Shown: piece by piece, positions 12,031-25,200 of the stretch
How the letters are laid out: each line of letters begins with the position of its first letter
How positions within the stretch are numbered: position 1 is the stretch's first letter
Assembly: GCF_963583255.1 (NCBI RefSeq)
Contig: NC_084808.1
Location: 26,926,300 to 26,990,299, forward strand
Direction: 5' to 3'
Source of the DNA: Pyrus communis
Lineage: Eukaryota; Streptophyta; Magnoliopsida; Rosales; Rosaceae
DNA: 64,000 nucleotides
Notes under the pieces: model-generated
What the model saw: only the letters and a program-made list of their open reading frames with translations
Told to the model about the DNA's origin: nothing
Database searches by the model: none
Made by a program: the position numbers and the translations under genes

Positions 12031-12507
12031 ATGATGGCCGCGCTCGGATCCGATCAGCTGAAGCAGCTGAAGGACATCTTCATGCGATTCGACATGGACT
12101 CCGACGGCAGCCTCACCCAGCTCGAACTCGCCGCCCTCCTCCGCTCCCTCGGCCTCAAGCCCACCGGCGACCAGCTCCACGTCCTCCTCTCCAACATCGA
12201 CGCCAACGGCAACGGCGCCATCGAGTTCGACGAGCTCGTCACTGCCATCCTCCCCGACATGAACGAGGAGATTTTGATCAACCAGGAGCAGCTCATGGAG
12301 GTCTTCCGGTCATTCGATCGCGACGGCAACGGCTACATCACCGCCGCCGAACTCGCCGGATCCATGGCCAAAATGGGCCACCCCTTGACGTACCGGGAGC
12401 TCTCCGATATGATGAGGGAGGCCGACACGAACGGCGACGGCGTCATTAGCTTCAACGAATTCGCGACGATCATGTCTCGGTCCGCCACTGATTTTCTCGG
12501 GATTTGA
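12031..12507 (+). CDS. calmodulin-like protein, four EF-hands (CML15/16 type)
   Basis: A calcium sensor that would bind Ca2+ and then interact with target proteins. The intronless 158-aa frame has four canonical EF-hand loops: DMDSDGSLTQLE (about residues 21-32), DANGNGAIEFDE (57-68), DRDGNGYITAAE (96-107) and DTNGDGVISFNE (132-143). Each has Asp at loop position 1 and Glu at position 12, so all four sites look competent. The linker carries LPDMNEEILINQEQLMEVF, and this together with AALLRSLGLKPTGDQ matches the Arabidopsis CML15/16/18 group as I recall it. Two ATGs are adjacent, so the start could shift by one residue. The coding sequence is markedly GC-rich against AT-rich flanks, common for intronless CML genes. 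Confidence 0.95.
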   Translation: MMAALGSDQLKQLKDIFMRFDMDSDGSLTQLELAALLRSLGLKPTGDQLHVLLSNIDANGNGAIEFDELVTAILPDMNEEILINQEQLMEVFRSFDRDGNGYITAAELAGSMAKMGHPLTYRELSDMMREADTNGDGVISFNEFATIMSRSATDFLGI

Positions 12508-13165
12508 TAGGGTGTGGCGCGGGTATGATCGGATCTGCATGGTTTGACTTTCCTCGCTGACTTTTATTTTTATTAATTTTTTGTTTTTCGTGTGTGGGAT
12601 TTTGCGGGCATGTCTTTGATTTCTTGTGGATGAAGAAAAGAAGGAAGAGGATCTGCACAGACAATCATATACATTGAGACATGCCCTCAAGGCCCTTTTA
12701 GTTAATTAAGATCAGAATTACCAATTAATTATGAACACATCTTGTAAATTTTTTTGTATAAATAATAATTTGTGTTATTAGAAACTTAGAATTTAATGTT
12801 ACTCTGCATGTTATTCTTAATGTCAGAATATGATTTGGTAATTCCACGTGAACTTGGTTTCATGCACGGTGAGAGATATTTGAGAATTTGCATGGTGAGA
12901 TAGATTCGAGAATCTGTCTTGTAATCGGTTGTATATTCCGTGAAAAGTAAATAGAGGGACATATAACAAGAGATAGTTAAGAATCTCTTCATGCCCGGAC
13001 ATTAGAGTACGAATTTACTTTTTGAAGAAAAGGAAAAGGAGAAAATGGAAAATTTTGGTTTAAAACACATAATGGCATTGGATTTTCTTTAATGTTCAAA
13101 CCAGAGACCGCAAAACAAGATATTTTTCATGCTTAATTCTTGCTGCACAAACAGTTTAACAACAA
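12508..13165. other. CML 3' UTR and intergenic DNA
   Basis: T-rich sequence after the CML stop, probably 3' UTR for the first 250 bp. No gene evidence in the rest. Confidence 0.5.
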
Positions 13166-13375
13166 CAACGAAGTCTTATTTCACTAAATGGGGTTGGCTG
13201 TATGAATTATAGAACCATCACTGCACTTGGTTTTGCGTCAAGTCTTCTGTTAGCTCCAAGTACTTTATGTCGTTTCTTGGAGTCTCTTTCCAGCTTTCTT
13301 GGGTCGTCCTCTAACCCTTTTGCCATAAGTCTCTACCTCATAATCACATCTTCTAACCAGAACATCGGTAAGTCT
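13166..13375 (-). mobile_element. decayed LINE 3' end, RTE-like, copy 1
   Basis: Read on the minus strand, two frames give pieces of the C-terminal tail of plant RTE-type LINE reverse transcriptases: RGRPKK followed by a basic stretch, then ELTEDLTQNQVQ, a stop and SQPHLV. Stops and frame breaks show decay. A second, more eroded copy of the same segment lies at about 20,263-20,530. Family naming is from recalled similarity. Confidence 0.55.
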
Positions 13376-13798
13376 TCGGTTCACAAATAATTCGTTGTTA
13401 AAAAATTAATAGCTCGTTTGATAACCATTTCGTTTCAGTTTTTTGTTTTTATTTTCGTTATCAAGAAAAGGAAAAGGGAGAATTCATGAGAAAAAGAACA
13501 GAAATGCAAGAAGAAAACACAAGTATGGAACCCCGCGATAAATTATTTCACTATGTATTACATACATTGGCCAATGACTCAAAATTTACAATCTCTAAAT
13601 CTAACAGAGCCGAAAACTGCTTCTGTACAGAGTCATCTGGCTACAGGGGCCCACTCCTAAGAATAAATTGAACCAAAAAATCTTGTATAACATATATGCA
13701 ACCCATCGATGTACAAAACGCAGCGTTTTTCAAAACTTGGGAGAGACTGAAGCTGTATCCTATGAGACCTACTATACCAAAGAACAAACTTACAAAGC

Positions 13799-16700
13799 TT
13801 ATCTACGGTTACGACGTCTGTCTTTTACACGGTTGGCCCTCGCTGCTAATCGCGCCGTGAAACCAACAGTCTGTGGCCGCAAAGATCTCTGCCGCACCAT
13901 GTCACAAAATTCGGGATCATTTGATGTGCCCTCATAGCGTATCCACTGTATCATTCTATGGTACATTGGGAAGAACCGCATTTGAATGGCTGAGTATGTG
14001 AAGTATGGGATTAGAGCGGCGATTGGCACGAAGATTGTGAGGAGCCAGAACGAAGGGGCGGGGGCCAGGGCTTCAATGAAGATTTTGTAGGCAGTGGTGG
14101 AGGTTGTGGGTGACATGGCGCCGTACGCCAAGAGAAAGAGGTACCATAGTGCAATTGAACCCCAGATGAAGAGGTGCTGTATTAAGGTGAAGTAACTGAT
14201 GGCAAGTGCCATCTGCAAGTTCACAACCCAAACTATGCACGTGTACATCGTTGCCCCGAGAATATCCATTCCGGCAGTTTTGCCCTCATTGTTGAAGGCC
14301 TGCTGATTTAGCGCTTCCGTGCAGAAGAAGAAAATAATCACGGCAGTTATTAACCCATTCAACATCCATCCGAATATTCTACGCCAGCTGAAGAGAACAT
14401 TTTGCACCCCTTCTTGGTATAATAGAGGAAACTGTCACACAAAACAGGATAGACAATTAATACCAAAAGTTTCAAAACAAGGCTTGAAATTAAGTATGTT
14501 AATCCGAACGGAATTTCACATGTAACCCAGTGAGCTTACCTTGAGACAAAACCGCGCAGATACATCCTGGTCGAGAACTCCCAAAGCAACCACCGGAAGT
14601 GATGAGAAGAATACGTTATAAAGAGACAAAAACCAGTCGTTGTATGCAGGCTGTCCAGAAAAGGATGTGTTTGCCTCGTATAAGAAGACAGTGAAACCAA
14701 ATGCGATGTTCTTGTAGAAGAAGTAGCAAATCTGCAAGGACAAATTTGCACACGAGTTTTAGCCTGTGATAATTTAAATTTTTTTCGCCACATTGTCGAA
14801 GATTCTGAAGTCTCAAGTTTGTTTCATAGTATATGACATGCATACCATTGATGAGATCCTCCTGTAACACCAATGCCCATGGACAAGCAGGAGACGCTCC
14901 AAGTATCGAAATTGGGCAATCGCAATATCACTTGACATGACCGCCTGTGAAAAAATAAGCATGAAAAGTTCATGAGAATAAAAGTTAAGAGGAAAATACA
15001 GTGAAACAAGAATTAATTTCGGTAAAACAATTGGAAGAATCTGTACAATACCTGCATTCCTTCAACACCACTAATTCCAACCCCAATATCTGCTTCTTGG
15101 AGCATGCCCACGTCATTGGCTCCATCACCGATCGCTAGTGTTGTTTTCCCAGTTCCAGATTTTACCAGTCTAGTGACCTATTTTACATTTCACCATTGAA
15201 AACAAATTAATTCTTTTCTGAGCATGATATAAGAACAAAACTGCAAAAGAAAAAAATCCTTATGTTATAATTTGTCAGCATACCAGTGCCTTCTGTTTAG
15301 GTGATGAACGGCAGCAAATAACAGATGCACAGCCAATTGCAAGATTTAAAAACAAGTTCTTTATATCATCCTCCAAAGCGTAAGCAAGCGATTTTCCATC
15401 AATGATCAATGCAAATGCCTCAGAGTTCCCGCTCGATGCTATAAGCTGAGCCTTTCCCCTATTTATCTGATCGAGAACACTTCCTTTTGATGCCTAATGA
15501 TGAATCAGCAAATATCGTATCAGCATCATTACTAAGGTATTATTATATTGTTGAAGTAAACCGTTTTACTTCCTTGAGTATTAAGCTACAGATTCCGTTT
15601 TCAATAACAAACAAATTCAACTATATGTATATAGTTTTACCTTGGCGATGGCCTCCTTTTCTCCTGCCTTTTCCAACGCTTTAATCTCCGGAGACTCCAA
15701 AGTGATTACAATTTGCTTCATTCCTTGTCTAAGCAAGCTACATGCAAACCCAATATTGATGGCAGTCTCCATCTTATCTCCAGTCAAAACCCAAATCTTA
15801 ATTCCTGCTTGGGCAAGCTTGTCAATGCAGTCAGGAACCTAACCAAAAAAGAAAGAAAGAACATTAATTCAAAATCTGATATCGTCTATAAAGAAACTTC
15901 CATGTTACCCCATCAATATATGACTACATACCCCATTTTGTAGTTTGTCCTCAACAGCAGTTGCACCAAGAAGAATTAGATCTCTCTCAATCTTTTCTGT
16001 TACTTCATCAATCACTGTTTCACGATCTGCACTAATTGAATTCTTGGCCTTGATAAAATTTTGATTGAACTCTTTGTATTCGTCTTCCTCAAGTACACGA
16101 TAAGCAAGTATCAAGGTCCTCAGCCCTGCATCAGCATACTCATTTAGATGATCCATGGTTTCTTCTTCAAAATCCGAACCATTTTTGGCAAGCCTTTCAA
16201 GCATAACACTGAACAGAAAAGAAGTTATGCTGGTTAGAAAAACAGTTTTAAATTTGCAGTAAGAAGTAAGAAAAGATTCAAGTTTAAGGCAGCAAGCACT
16301 TACTTGTCGGCACCTTTGGAAAGTAATAATATTTTTCCTTCCTCACTTCTGACAATCACAGACATTCGCTTCCTTGTGCTGTTAAACTCTAAAACATTGA
16401 GAAGGCTATACGTCCTGCAAAAATGACATAACTCAATGAGTATACTCTCTACATTACTTACTAAGAGCAACAGCACAGATTTAAAAGTCCTAATAATCAG
16501 AAAAACAATGCAATATACGAACCTCTCAACTTTTTTGCCAGACACTGGATCCAACTCTCGCAGTGATATGGTTGTTTGCGTTCTTTTGTAGAATTCAAAA
16601 CCAAGTTCTCTTGCTGCAATCACAAATGCTGCTTCATCAGGAGATTCAGCCTCATATGAAACATTCCCAGTAGCTTCATCAACTTCCGGAATTGCTGTAT

Positions 16701-18613
16701 GACAGATTGCTAATAAACTGAAAAACTTCTGGATGTATTCTGCATTAGGCTCATTAACCCAGTTTCCATTCATGACCCTTTTGTCTGTAAAATTAAAGCC
16801 TTTGATGGGTGCCCTTGTTTCAGTAGAGTCCTTGAGATTGTCCCCTCCACTTAGTTGATGAACCAATGGTGAACCATTTCGTCGACCCATAGCCCTCTCA
16901 ACCTCAGTAAAGCCTCGGCCATAAGCTGTCCCGGCCACAGAACACTTAATGAACTCCATTGAATTGCAGGTCAAAGTTCCCGTCTTATCAGAGAGAATTG
17001 TGTCGACTTGGCCAAGTTCCTCGTTCAAGTTTGAGGTACGGGCGTGTGCTGGTTTGTCAGCCTCTTCATAGTACATGTGAACATCTCGATTGATGAAGAT
17101 GCTCTGAAGAACCTTGACAATTTCTATGGACACATACAAGGAGATGGGGATAAAGTAGCTATACAACATTAGGGCAGTCAAAAAGTGGTAAATTGCTGCA
17201 TACGGAGCTCTTTTAGCATCAAAGAAAATTTTTGAATTATCTGGCCTGAGATACCACCTTTTCATGGTCCCTTTGTTTAGGTCATCTTTCGTTGCAATCC
17301 CAAAGAAAATGGACCCAACAAATGCCATCATAAATAAAACACAGAACAAGAAGTAGATAATTTTATCCATCTTCCTCTCAACTCTGCTTCTTTTTGAAGG
17401 AGGGGCGGTAGAATTTTGAATAACCTTTGTGTCAGGACCAGTGAAGATAACAGCTCCATATACGTAGTCTGTATTTCTGAGTTTAGAGTCTCTCAGGAGA
17501 AGCTGTTGAGGAGAGACAGGAAATTGTTCATTGTCGAACTCCATAGTTCCAACAAATGAGTACAAATTTGCATTCGGGTCTTCACATTTAACAATGGCGC
17601 TAAAATCGTTGAAGTTAGAATCCTCCTGCAAGGATGAAGTTACTTCCAACGCTTGTTTTAACTTTAAATTTGTCTCCCCATCAAGGTTCATGGTCTCAAC
17701 ATAGCAAATTGCATCGTCAAAACTGGATGAAAGCAAGAGGAGGTCTGTCGGAAAGAATTCATCCTTTTCTACCTTCACTATATCTCCCACTCTCAGATTT
17801 CTCCACGCAGTATGATTGAAAGCCCCATTACCATCACGTACTTTAACCTTTCGATTGTTCACCTCCATATCCTGGAAAATCATCGCACTTGTGAGATTAC
17901 ATAGCTGCGGTTGACAGTATACCAGAACCAGAAAATGATATGTAAACTATAAAGCAGGTAAGATACATGGCACAGTCAAATAATTCAGATCGAGCATATC
18001 TTCAAGGAAGTTGAAAAATCTAGTTTGATTATCCTCCAAGCCTCGGAAAACTTTCATTCAATAAATTTCCTCATCAATTCTAACTCCCAAGATAGTTACA
18101 GTAAAATTCAACAGTTAAAAATCCTCAACTATTAATTTAAGTCATTGAAATTTTAAGGGACAAGGAAAGAAAAACAACCAAAATGTAGAGCCAGGCTGAA
18201 GAAAGAAAAACCAGTACCTGTTGTTTTCGATGCCAATCTTCGATACCCTCTTTCACCATGGTCGCGCCAATCACAATAATAAGAGGGATGATCGCGCTGA
18301 CAGCGCTATATGGAGCCAGAGCTGTGAATGCCAAAATACCAGTGACTAAGAAGTAGAAGTTGGCCACCCTTCTGAACTGCTCAAACAAAGATTTTGGCAA
18401 GAAAGTAGCAAGTGTATACTTTGTACTTCTAACATAATTGTCTCCGTAATTTTGCATCTGAGCCTCGAAAGATTCCGGTTCATTGCAGTAAACCACTCTG
18501 GAAAATCCTGGTCCCCCGATTTGTGAATGTTCATCTCTCATAGAAGATTTACCACAAGTGAAAGAATAGATCTTGCTGAAATGCAGCCTTCTTCTTCTGC
18601 CTCCACCCCTCAT
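13799..18613 (-). CDS. P4-type phospholipid-transporting ATPase (ALA8-12 group flippase)
   Basis: Flips phospholipids from the outer or lumenal leaflet to the cytosolic leaflet, normally with an ALIS/Cdc50 subunit. Ten coding exons in minus order: 18613-18218, 17871-16523, 16414-16304, 16208-15932, 15838-15641, 15493-15284, 15177-15052, 14944-14846, 14731-14540 and 14431-13799; together 1196 aa, the normal family length, with every junction in phase. Visible motifs are the P4 N-terminal signature ([18 protein letters not shown]), DGET in the actuator loop, PISLYVS in TM4, the phosphorylation site DKTGTLT (Asp about residue 427), KGADN in the nucleotide-binding region, TGDKMETA, and GDGANDVGM in the hinge. 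The extended N-terminus with [17 protein letters not shown] fits the ALA9-12 subgroup. I cannot separate ALA9 from ALA10-12 by eye. Confidence 0.96.
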
Positions 18614-19896
18614 TTTCTCTCTCTAATTCCCTCTCACTCTACCACAAGCTCCAACCAACACAAACCCAACTTACAAGGCTAAAAGCTGCTTTTGAATTCC
18701 AAACCCTCACTAATTAATGCAACTTCTTCAAAAGGAATAAAATCCAAACGCAGTTTTGAATATGTATCCTAGTGAAAATAAGAGGTACCAACTTCTGCAG
18801 CTGCTTCTTGAAAAGCAATTCCTCAGTGAAAAAGAAAACAGCTTCTTTCTTAAAAAAAATAAACACCCACAGCAAGAACCCAGTTCCACAACCCCCCAAA
18901 AATTCACAAATATTAAACACAGCGACACAAAAGTGGGGGAAAATCCCAGAAAATAAATAAAACTTTCTCAGGCAGAAAGCTCAGAACCCCAGTACACAAA
19001 AAACAAACAAATTTGGTATCCGACAGAGAGAAAGAATAAATAAAAACAAAGAATTTTTACAACCTGAATAGTAAAAAAAAACCAGAAAAGGCTTACTGAT
19101 AAGCACCCTGCTTTTTCCCCTTCTGCACACCCAGCTCTCTAATCTGCACACCCAAAGTTGTAAACTTTTTCTCTCAACAGAAGAAACCCACAAATCCAAA
19201 CCCACATATATTCAGAAATAAGAGTTGGGAAAGATTGGTTTTATATGAACAATATTCGGGTGTTTGAATTTTCTCTAAAAACTGCAGCTTTGAACGGCGA
19301 CTTGGTTCGGATCTCGCATTTTGACTAATGTCAAGGACGCGCATTTGCCTTCGGTTTTTTCTTTTTTTTCTTTTATTTGAAAATTGATTCCAAAGACTCA
19401 GCTGCTTGCCCAGAAAAAAACAAAACGAAGAATAGGGAGGAATGTTTGAAATGGATTTACCGAATTGGAAAAATAAAAGGGTTGATGGGGAAGGTCTAGA
19501 AGAATGATCTGGTTAATGGAAATTTTCCGGGTAAGTTCAGTTTCGCGGGAGAGTTACGGGGGGAGCTCCTCGTCAATGGGGGTGACTGTTTTATGCGTGA
19601 AATGGTCTTCTCCTTCTAGTCCCTCTCTCTCTCTCTCTGGAACTTGATTAGAAAAGTCCCCGAAATGATTTGCATTAATCTTCTGATGTAATGATTAATT
19701 AGCAGATAACTAATTCATTAATCAGAGGGAGGAGGAGAGAGGGGAAAGTGGAAAGTGGAAAGTGCTTCAAGGAGATTACTGGAAAATTAGGGTTTTTTAT
19801 TTCAGAGTAAATTTCTTCTTTGATCGGTTTAATTTTTCATGGTTTTTCTTAATTGGTTGGAAAGAAATTTAAGACAAATACAAATTAAAATTAAAG
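18614..19896. other. flippase 5' UTR and promoter region
   Basis: Upstream of the flippase start on the minus strand. Pyrimidine- and purine-rich tracts (18,620-19,150) look like leader and possibly leader-intron sequence; short CT tracts lie near 19,624. Several open frames here overlap on both strands and have no domain features. The promoter start cannot be fixed. Confidence 0.45.
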
Positions 19897-20036
19897 AAAA
19901 ACTAATGAAAAGGGTTTGAAAACTTTGAGTTTTAACGATAAAGACAAAATAAAGCGTAAAGTGAATAGTATCAAGATTAATTTTTTAGTGTAAAAATATG
20001 ATTTTTCGTTAAAATGAAGAGTACTGCAAACTTTCC
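19897..20036 (-). mobile_element. short AT-rich dispersed element, family 1 copy C
   Basis: Reverse orientation of the 3,686 copy: it begins AAAACTAATGAAAAGGG and runs through AAAGTGAATAGTATCAAG to the TTTTTCGTTAAAATG block. The outer end is eroded. Confidence 0.75.
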
Positions 20037-20262
20037 GTGTAAAAATGTGGTTTTTTAAATTTAAAATTAGGGAAGTCAAACGGGATGGGCGGGGCGGGTC
20101 AAACACTCTTACACCAAAGCACGCACATCACATGATGCACCTTTTCTTGTCTTTTTATTTGTTTCAAATTTTTTTATGTAATGTTTTTGTACTTTTATAA
20201 TCCTTGGCACTTTTGTCTGGTTCAAAGGCCAAAAACAAAGGCCAAAAAAAAAAAACTCATTC

Positions 20263-20530
20263 TGTAAGATTGGTTATATGAATTTTATAGCGTTATTGTG
20301 TTCAATTTTGTTTCAAATTCTTCGTTAGCTACAAGTATTTTATATTTTTTTGAAATCTCTTTTCAGATCTTCCTAAGTATTCATATCCCCTCTTCTTCGT
20401 CAATTCAAAATAAAAAAGGGGAAAAAACTTTTGTTCCAAGTACCATGAAACACTTGTATTTTTTGAAGTTTAAACCAAAAGGAGTAAAGGATCTTGAATC
20501 GTTTATTTTAGAATATACTTTGGTAAATCT
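20263..20530 (-). mobile_element. decayed LINE 3' end, RTE-like, copy 2
   Basis: The plus-strand text (GGTTATATGAATTTTATAGC, later TTCGTTAGCTACAAGTATTTTA, split here as TTCGTTAGCTAC and AAGTATTTTA) lines up with the copy at 13,190-13,290 (GGCTGTATGAATTATAGAAC, later CTGTTAGCTCC and AAGTACTTTA) with many substitutions. There is no intact frame. It is more decayed than copy 1. Confidence 0.45.
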
Positions 20531-20749
20531 AGGGAGTCATATAGAGGGAATTAACCAAAGCAATTCATAATTAATTAAGGAATATGGAATGGTAAATAAA
20601 AAAGGTAAATCAAATATAGATGCATCTATCCACGTCGACATATATGGTAACAAATCTAGCTCTATTAGCAAACAAACTCGGACAATATTGATAGTATTTG
20701 GGAAATAACCTATCAAGAAGAACTGAGCTAGATGCCACCTTTTCTCAAA

Positions 20750-20784
<35 letters not shown>

Positions 20785-22556
20785 TGACTCCATGGCTATT
20801 GTGTTATGTTGTTGAAACAAATCTAAGTTGACAATTTCCATCTTTTTGAGACAATTATGCATAGTTGCAGATTAATTATGAGACAATTAAGGAGGTGTGA
20901 GTTGAACACATTGACAAAGAGAAGAATATTATGATGGATTAGTTGATTAACTGGAATTTAACCAGCTCGCATAGATGATATTGTTGGAGTCTCTCGGACT
21001 CGTTTTGTGTCTGCTACATGCTTTGTAGTTTGCTATTTGGTCCCAACAAAAATGTCCCCTATGTTTAGTAATGAAAGAGACCACTGCGTGCACCGCTCCA
21101 TCCATTGCATGATCATCGTAACGAATGAAATTACACACGGAACCTCAAGATCATAGAGGAACTTCAAGTGACTCATATCAATCGTCATCTCACCCTTCAA
21201 CATAAGGATTAGATTGATATTTTACAAATACTTAATTTCGGATAACTCAATTGTAGCGACATAACATTGTTTTGTTTTGAGTGCATACAATTTACTATGA
21301 TCCGTTACAAAAAATTAGGAATAATTTAATATTTTCAACTTCGTTTGTATCTATGGACGCGTGTGTTAATTAAGGTGGCCGTGCAGATGGAATATTTACC
21401 CACCAAAAACCAAAATGGTACGTAAACGTAGCACGGGCAGCAGGTGGCCGGCTCAGAATATGTATAACATGTGATTAGTATTACATGCATGCATGAATTG
21501 GGAAAGAGGCAAAAGAAGCCGTCGAGCCCGTGAAAGAAGACACCGTTTTGGTCAGCAAAAACTAAAAAAATTTGCCGTCACAAAATCACTTTCATCAGTT
21601 CATCCCATAGGATAGGACCATATCATTTCAAGTCTTCAATCAGTATACATGTATATACACACACAATATATATATATATATAGAGGATGGATCTCTCTAC
21701 TTGCATAATGAAATTTAATGTATGTGTCTTTATTCCAGACACACTAAAAAATATCTCGATATATTACTGTTCACTAAGGTTATTGACCAATAAGCTTGTA
21801 CCATTTCATAAGAAAATTGTAGCATGCATTGTGTCTTGTTTCATTGGAATTGTCATTTGTGAATCGTCATTAGGGGGATGGTGGTCCAGCATTGGCCCTA
21901 AGGAGTTAACCACTATATTCTATTAACCCTTACTCAAAAAAAAAAAAAAAAAAAAGACAGTCATCCTTTCCATTTTACATGCTCCAACTATTAGGGTTTA
22001 GGATGAAGAATGCAACACGAGGACTTCCTAGGAGATCACCTATTTCAGTATTTAGTTTCACCTAAACTCGTTTAATTTAGGAGTTTTGTTGGGATTCAGT
22101 AAAATAAAAACTATTAGGATTTAGGATAAATACTAACATGCATGGGCTCCATAAATATAAGAAGAGCATACATTCGACAAATTGGACAGAAATTAATTAA
22201 TCACATTACAATAGGGCCAAAAAGTTTGTTACAGACATATCCATCCATTTCCTTATCCCTCCAACAACCATGTACATAAGAAATTGAATAGTAAAGTGAA
22301 AGCAACCTACTACACATATATTTATGTGTAATGGATGGTCCTGGACTGGTTTGGATAAATTATTGTAGATAAACAGTAAATTACATGATGTATTGTTCTA
22401 CATATTATTTTTTATATGTCCTCTTTTATCAACGTAGATTAATGAAAAACAAATCTATGTAGATATAATGCATTGTGATCATGCTCAAATTCATTGAAAG
22501 TTGCTCGCCATAGCAATAGAAAATAAAATCTCTCATAAAATAAACTAAACGGATCA
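20531..22556. other. intergenic with two poly-A tails
   Basis: Poly-A runs at about 20,749-20,782 and 21,937-21,957 follow non-coding sequence and may be 3' ends of old retroposons. I could not find target-site duplications for either. The open frame at 21,687-21,926 shows no recognised domain. A short TA repeat lies at about 21,666-21,681. Confidence 0.45.
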
Positions 22557-22904
22557 ATGTGGACGGATCATTTTGTTCTAAAACTAATTTTGAAAGAGTT
22601 GTATGGTTTTTTTCCGACGAAGCCGGTAACTATGCTAGAAGTTTTGTTCGTAACTGCTGAGTGTCTTGCAGCTCCTGATGCTGCGCAGCTGGCTTTTGGC
22701 AGTAAGTTTCCGCAAGTGGTCCTTGAGAATGATGCTCTTCAAGTTGTTCAGAACCTGGGCAGCATGCAGATGTGTTCTACTCCACTGGGCTTGATTGTGG
22801 AGGATATCAAGTCTCTTTTGCAGAACTTCGGAGATGTCCGTGTATGTCATATTCGTAAAAACGACAATGTTATAGAGTATAGATTGGCCAAATTAGACTA
22901 ATTT
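22557..22904 (+). pseudogene. RNase H-like domain remnant of a LINE-type retrotransposon
   Basis: A 114-codon frame resembling the plant RVT_3 (RNase H-like) domain found at the end of LINE-1 polyproteins and as free fragments. The best pieces are VVLENDALQVVQNL (acidic core residues), GLIVEDIKSLLQNF, and VCHIRKNDNVIEYRLAKLD, which mirrors the usual V-HI-R--N--A--LAK-- ending. The first acidic segment of the fold and all reverse transcriptase sequence are missing, so this is an inactive fragment. The start codon is arbitrary. Confidence 0.65.
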
Positions 22905-25200
22905 TAATTCTTGTCAATTTGAGGAGCCCTTAACGTGATCAAGGATGCCCTATGATTGTATGTTTCATTCACGTTAATAAAATTGCTATCGTTCACTTTA
23001 AAAAAGAGCTGCTCAAATAATGTTCATCCAAATATTGCATTATCTTGAGATGGTCAGTTCCTAATAGCTATTATCTGAACCCGATTGGAAAGCAATTTTA
23101 AGATCCAATTATCTGCTTTGACTAATCAACGTGTGGATTAATATGTGTTAAGTGGATGACATGTGAAGAGCGAAAGCTTCCAATTGATGCATCATTTGCT
23201 TACATGACCGGATGAATTATATAGTGACACGTTTTGGCGACTTGTGCAAGAGTGGCTGCTGCAGAAGCATTGGGCAACGACTAGTACAAATAGAGCCAAA
23301 ATTACAAAAGAATAGAAAGAAAAAACATGCAAATTAAGACGAATGCATCAATATTATATATATATATATATATCCTTAGAATATCCCACCCACTTGATTA
23401 ATGTAACCCCACACAAATTATAGTGCCTTAATTGGAATTGTAACTGTCATGGTAAATAAAGTTTTTATTTTTAACATATATTTTGAATTAAAATTACTCC
23501 CTTTTTTGGTATAGTTTAGAGTAATAACGTTACTTACATTAAAAAATATATATAAAAATATATAATAATGGACATGTGGTAGTAAAATTCAGTTATCTTA
23601 ATTTGGTCTCGACAAAATTATACCTATGAAACAAAGTAACACATTTGATCAAGGCCAAAGCCTCACGCGTCCACGAGGTGGGTGATTGGGAATGGACCTC
23701 CGATGTAAGTCATTTTATCTTAAAAGAATTAGTGTTTTGGGTTTGTATGCGTAGTAAAAGCTTACCAAAAATTGGTTGAGATGAGGTATTTATAGGAAGG
23801 TGGCGGGCCTAGTTGTAGGATTTTGCCCTACACGTGTCAGCTTCCCATTAGCAAGGTGAGTCATTCGTAGATGAATGAAGAAAGAATAATCTCAAAGATA
23901 TTAATTATGAGCTAACATCTTCGGATGATGATGGTAGTATGATTGAGTGTGGTGAGGATTCAATACTTGTGTTAGTTGGTCTTCAATTAAGAGAGTATTA
24001 AAGATACAATTCTTATCTTTAATGCCTTTAACTTTTCTTTCTTGGTAGGACATAAAGCTTGGTGGTGTCGTAGTTTGTTGCTCAAGCCTCCAATATTAAA
24101 CTCATGCGCGTGGGAATATTTGTAAGTCTTGCCTATTTAATGAGGCATTCTTGTCTTTTTAGAAAAATTCCAAGTGTCGTTCCTAAGATTATCTATATAA
24201 TAAAATTAAACAAATACTTGAATCTATTTTAATTCATTAAAAAATTAAAAAAATAATAAAAGATTGCCAATAAACGCTACCTAGTTTAATAAGAAGAATT
24301 CATAATTCTTTAAATTGGATTTTAATAAAGATAAATAGAAAAGTAAACCCCAATTACGTGACCTTTTATGATCAGATTTCCTGTACATGTTTTCCCACAC
24401 AAGGAAAAAGAAAATTCATATGCATATTTAACGCGTGGAAAGCTTCGTCTACGATTTTTCTTTTTTTAGTATGTAGCATGCATTGTCATTCTACTCAAAT
24501 AAACTTATTATTTATTAATATACCTAAAACTTGGAGAAATTGTTTTATTGTGCCTGGAATACGGGTTGTTAAGTTTTAGGTTTATTGTGTGCCTTCCTTT
24601 GTTACATCTTGTAATTGCTACCACACATGCTCATAGCTTAGAGTTAAGGTGCAATGCTAATCTGGAATTACTATTGAGGATTGATCCTGTCAAAGCACCA
24701 GCCATCTTCGCTACAAAAGGGTTTGTATCATACATTAGCATATGCATGTCAAACTTATTTTTCTAGATTCCTTCTGTCTAGTGTAGTTGTCTAGTCAGAA
24801 TTTTCGTCTGTTTTCTAGCTATCTGGCACGCAAATTAAGAAAGCCAACATGGGCCAACTGACACATTTTTTCGTGCGTGGATCTCTCAGCCTTGATCTGG
24901 GAAGGTCTCTTTGGAATGTGACATGTGTCTCTTTGTCTTTCAGGTCTGAAACATCCAGCTTCCATTAAAAAGGTTTCCAAGGTTTCGTTTGTTATTTGGT
25001 TAGGATTTTCACATTTTCAATAAAAGAGTGCATTTAGCCTAGAGCTACCTCTTAAGCTTCCAAACCGAAACTCTAGCCACAAAACCATCTCATGCACAAA
25101 TACCTAATCATTGTTTGACTAGATTCATGTTAGGTTATTCTTCAACTGTTTGACTGGAGAACTTGACTAGTCGTTGAATCCTCATTTCTCGAACACATCA
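22905..25200. other. intergenic, repeat debris
   Basis: AT-rich with a TA microsatellite at about 23,354-23,374. Sequence at 23,650-23,870 (GCCAAAGCCTCACGCGTCC, then GAGGTATTTATAGGAAGG) has the look of the promoter part of a gypsy-type LTR like the one at 58,109, but I could not find its ends. Open frames at 24,358-24,766 show nothing recognisable. Confidence 0.4.

Noticed and set aside
21687..21926. 79-codon open frame
   Set aside because: No recognisable domain, AT-rich codons, and followed by a poly-A run; more likely part of an old retroposon.
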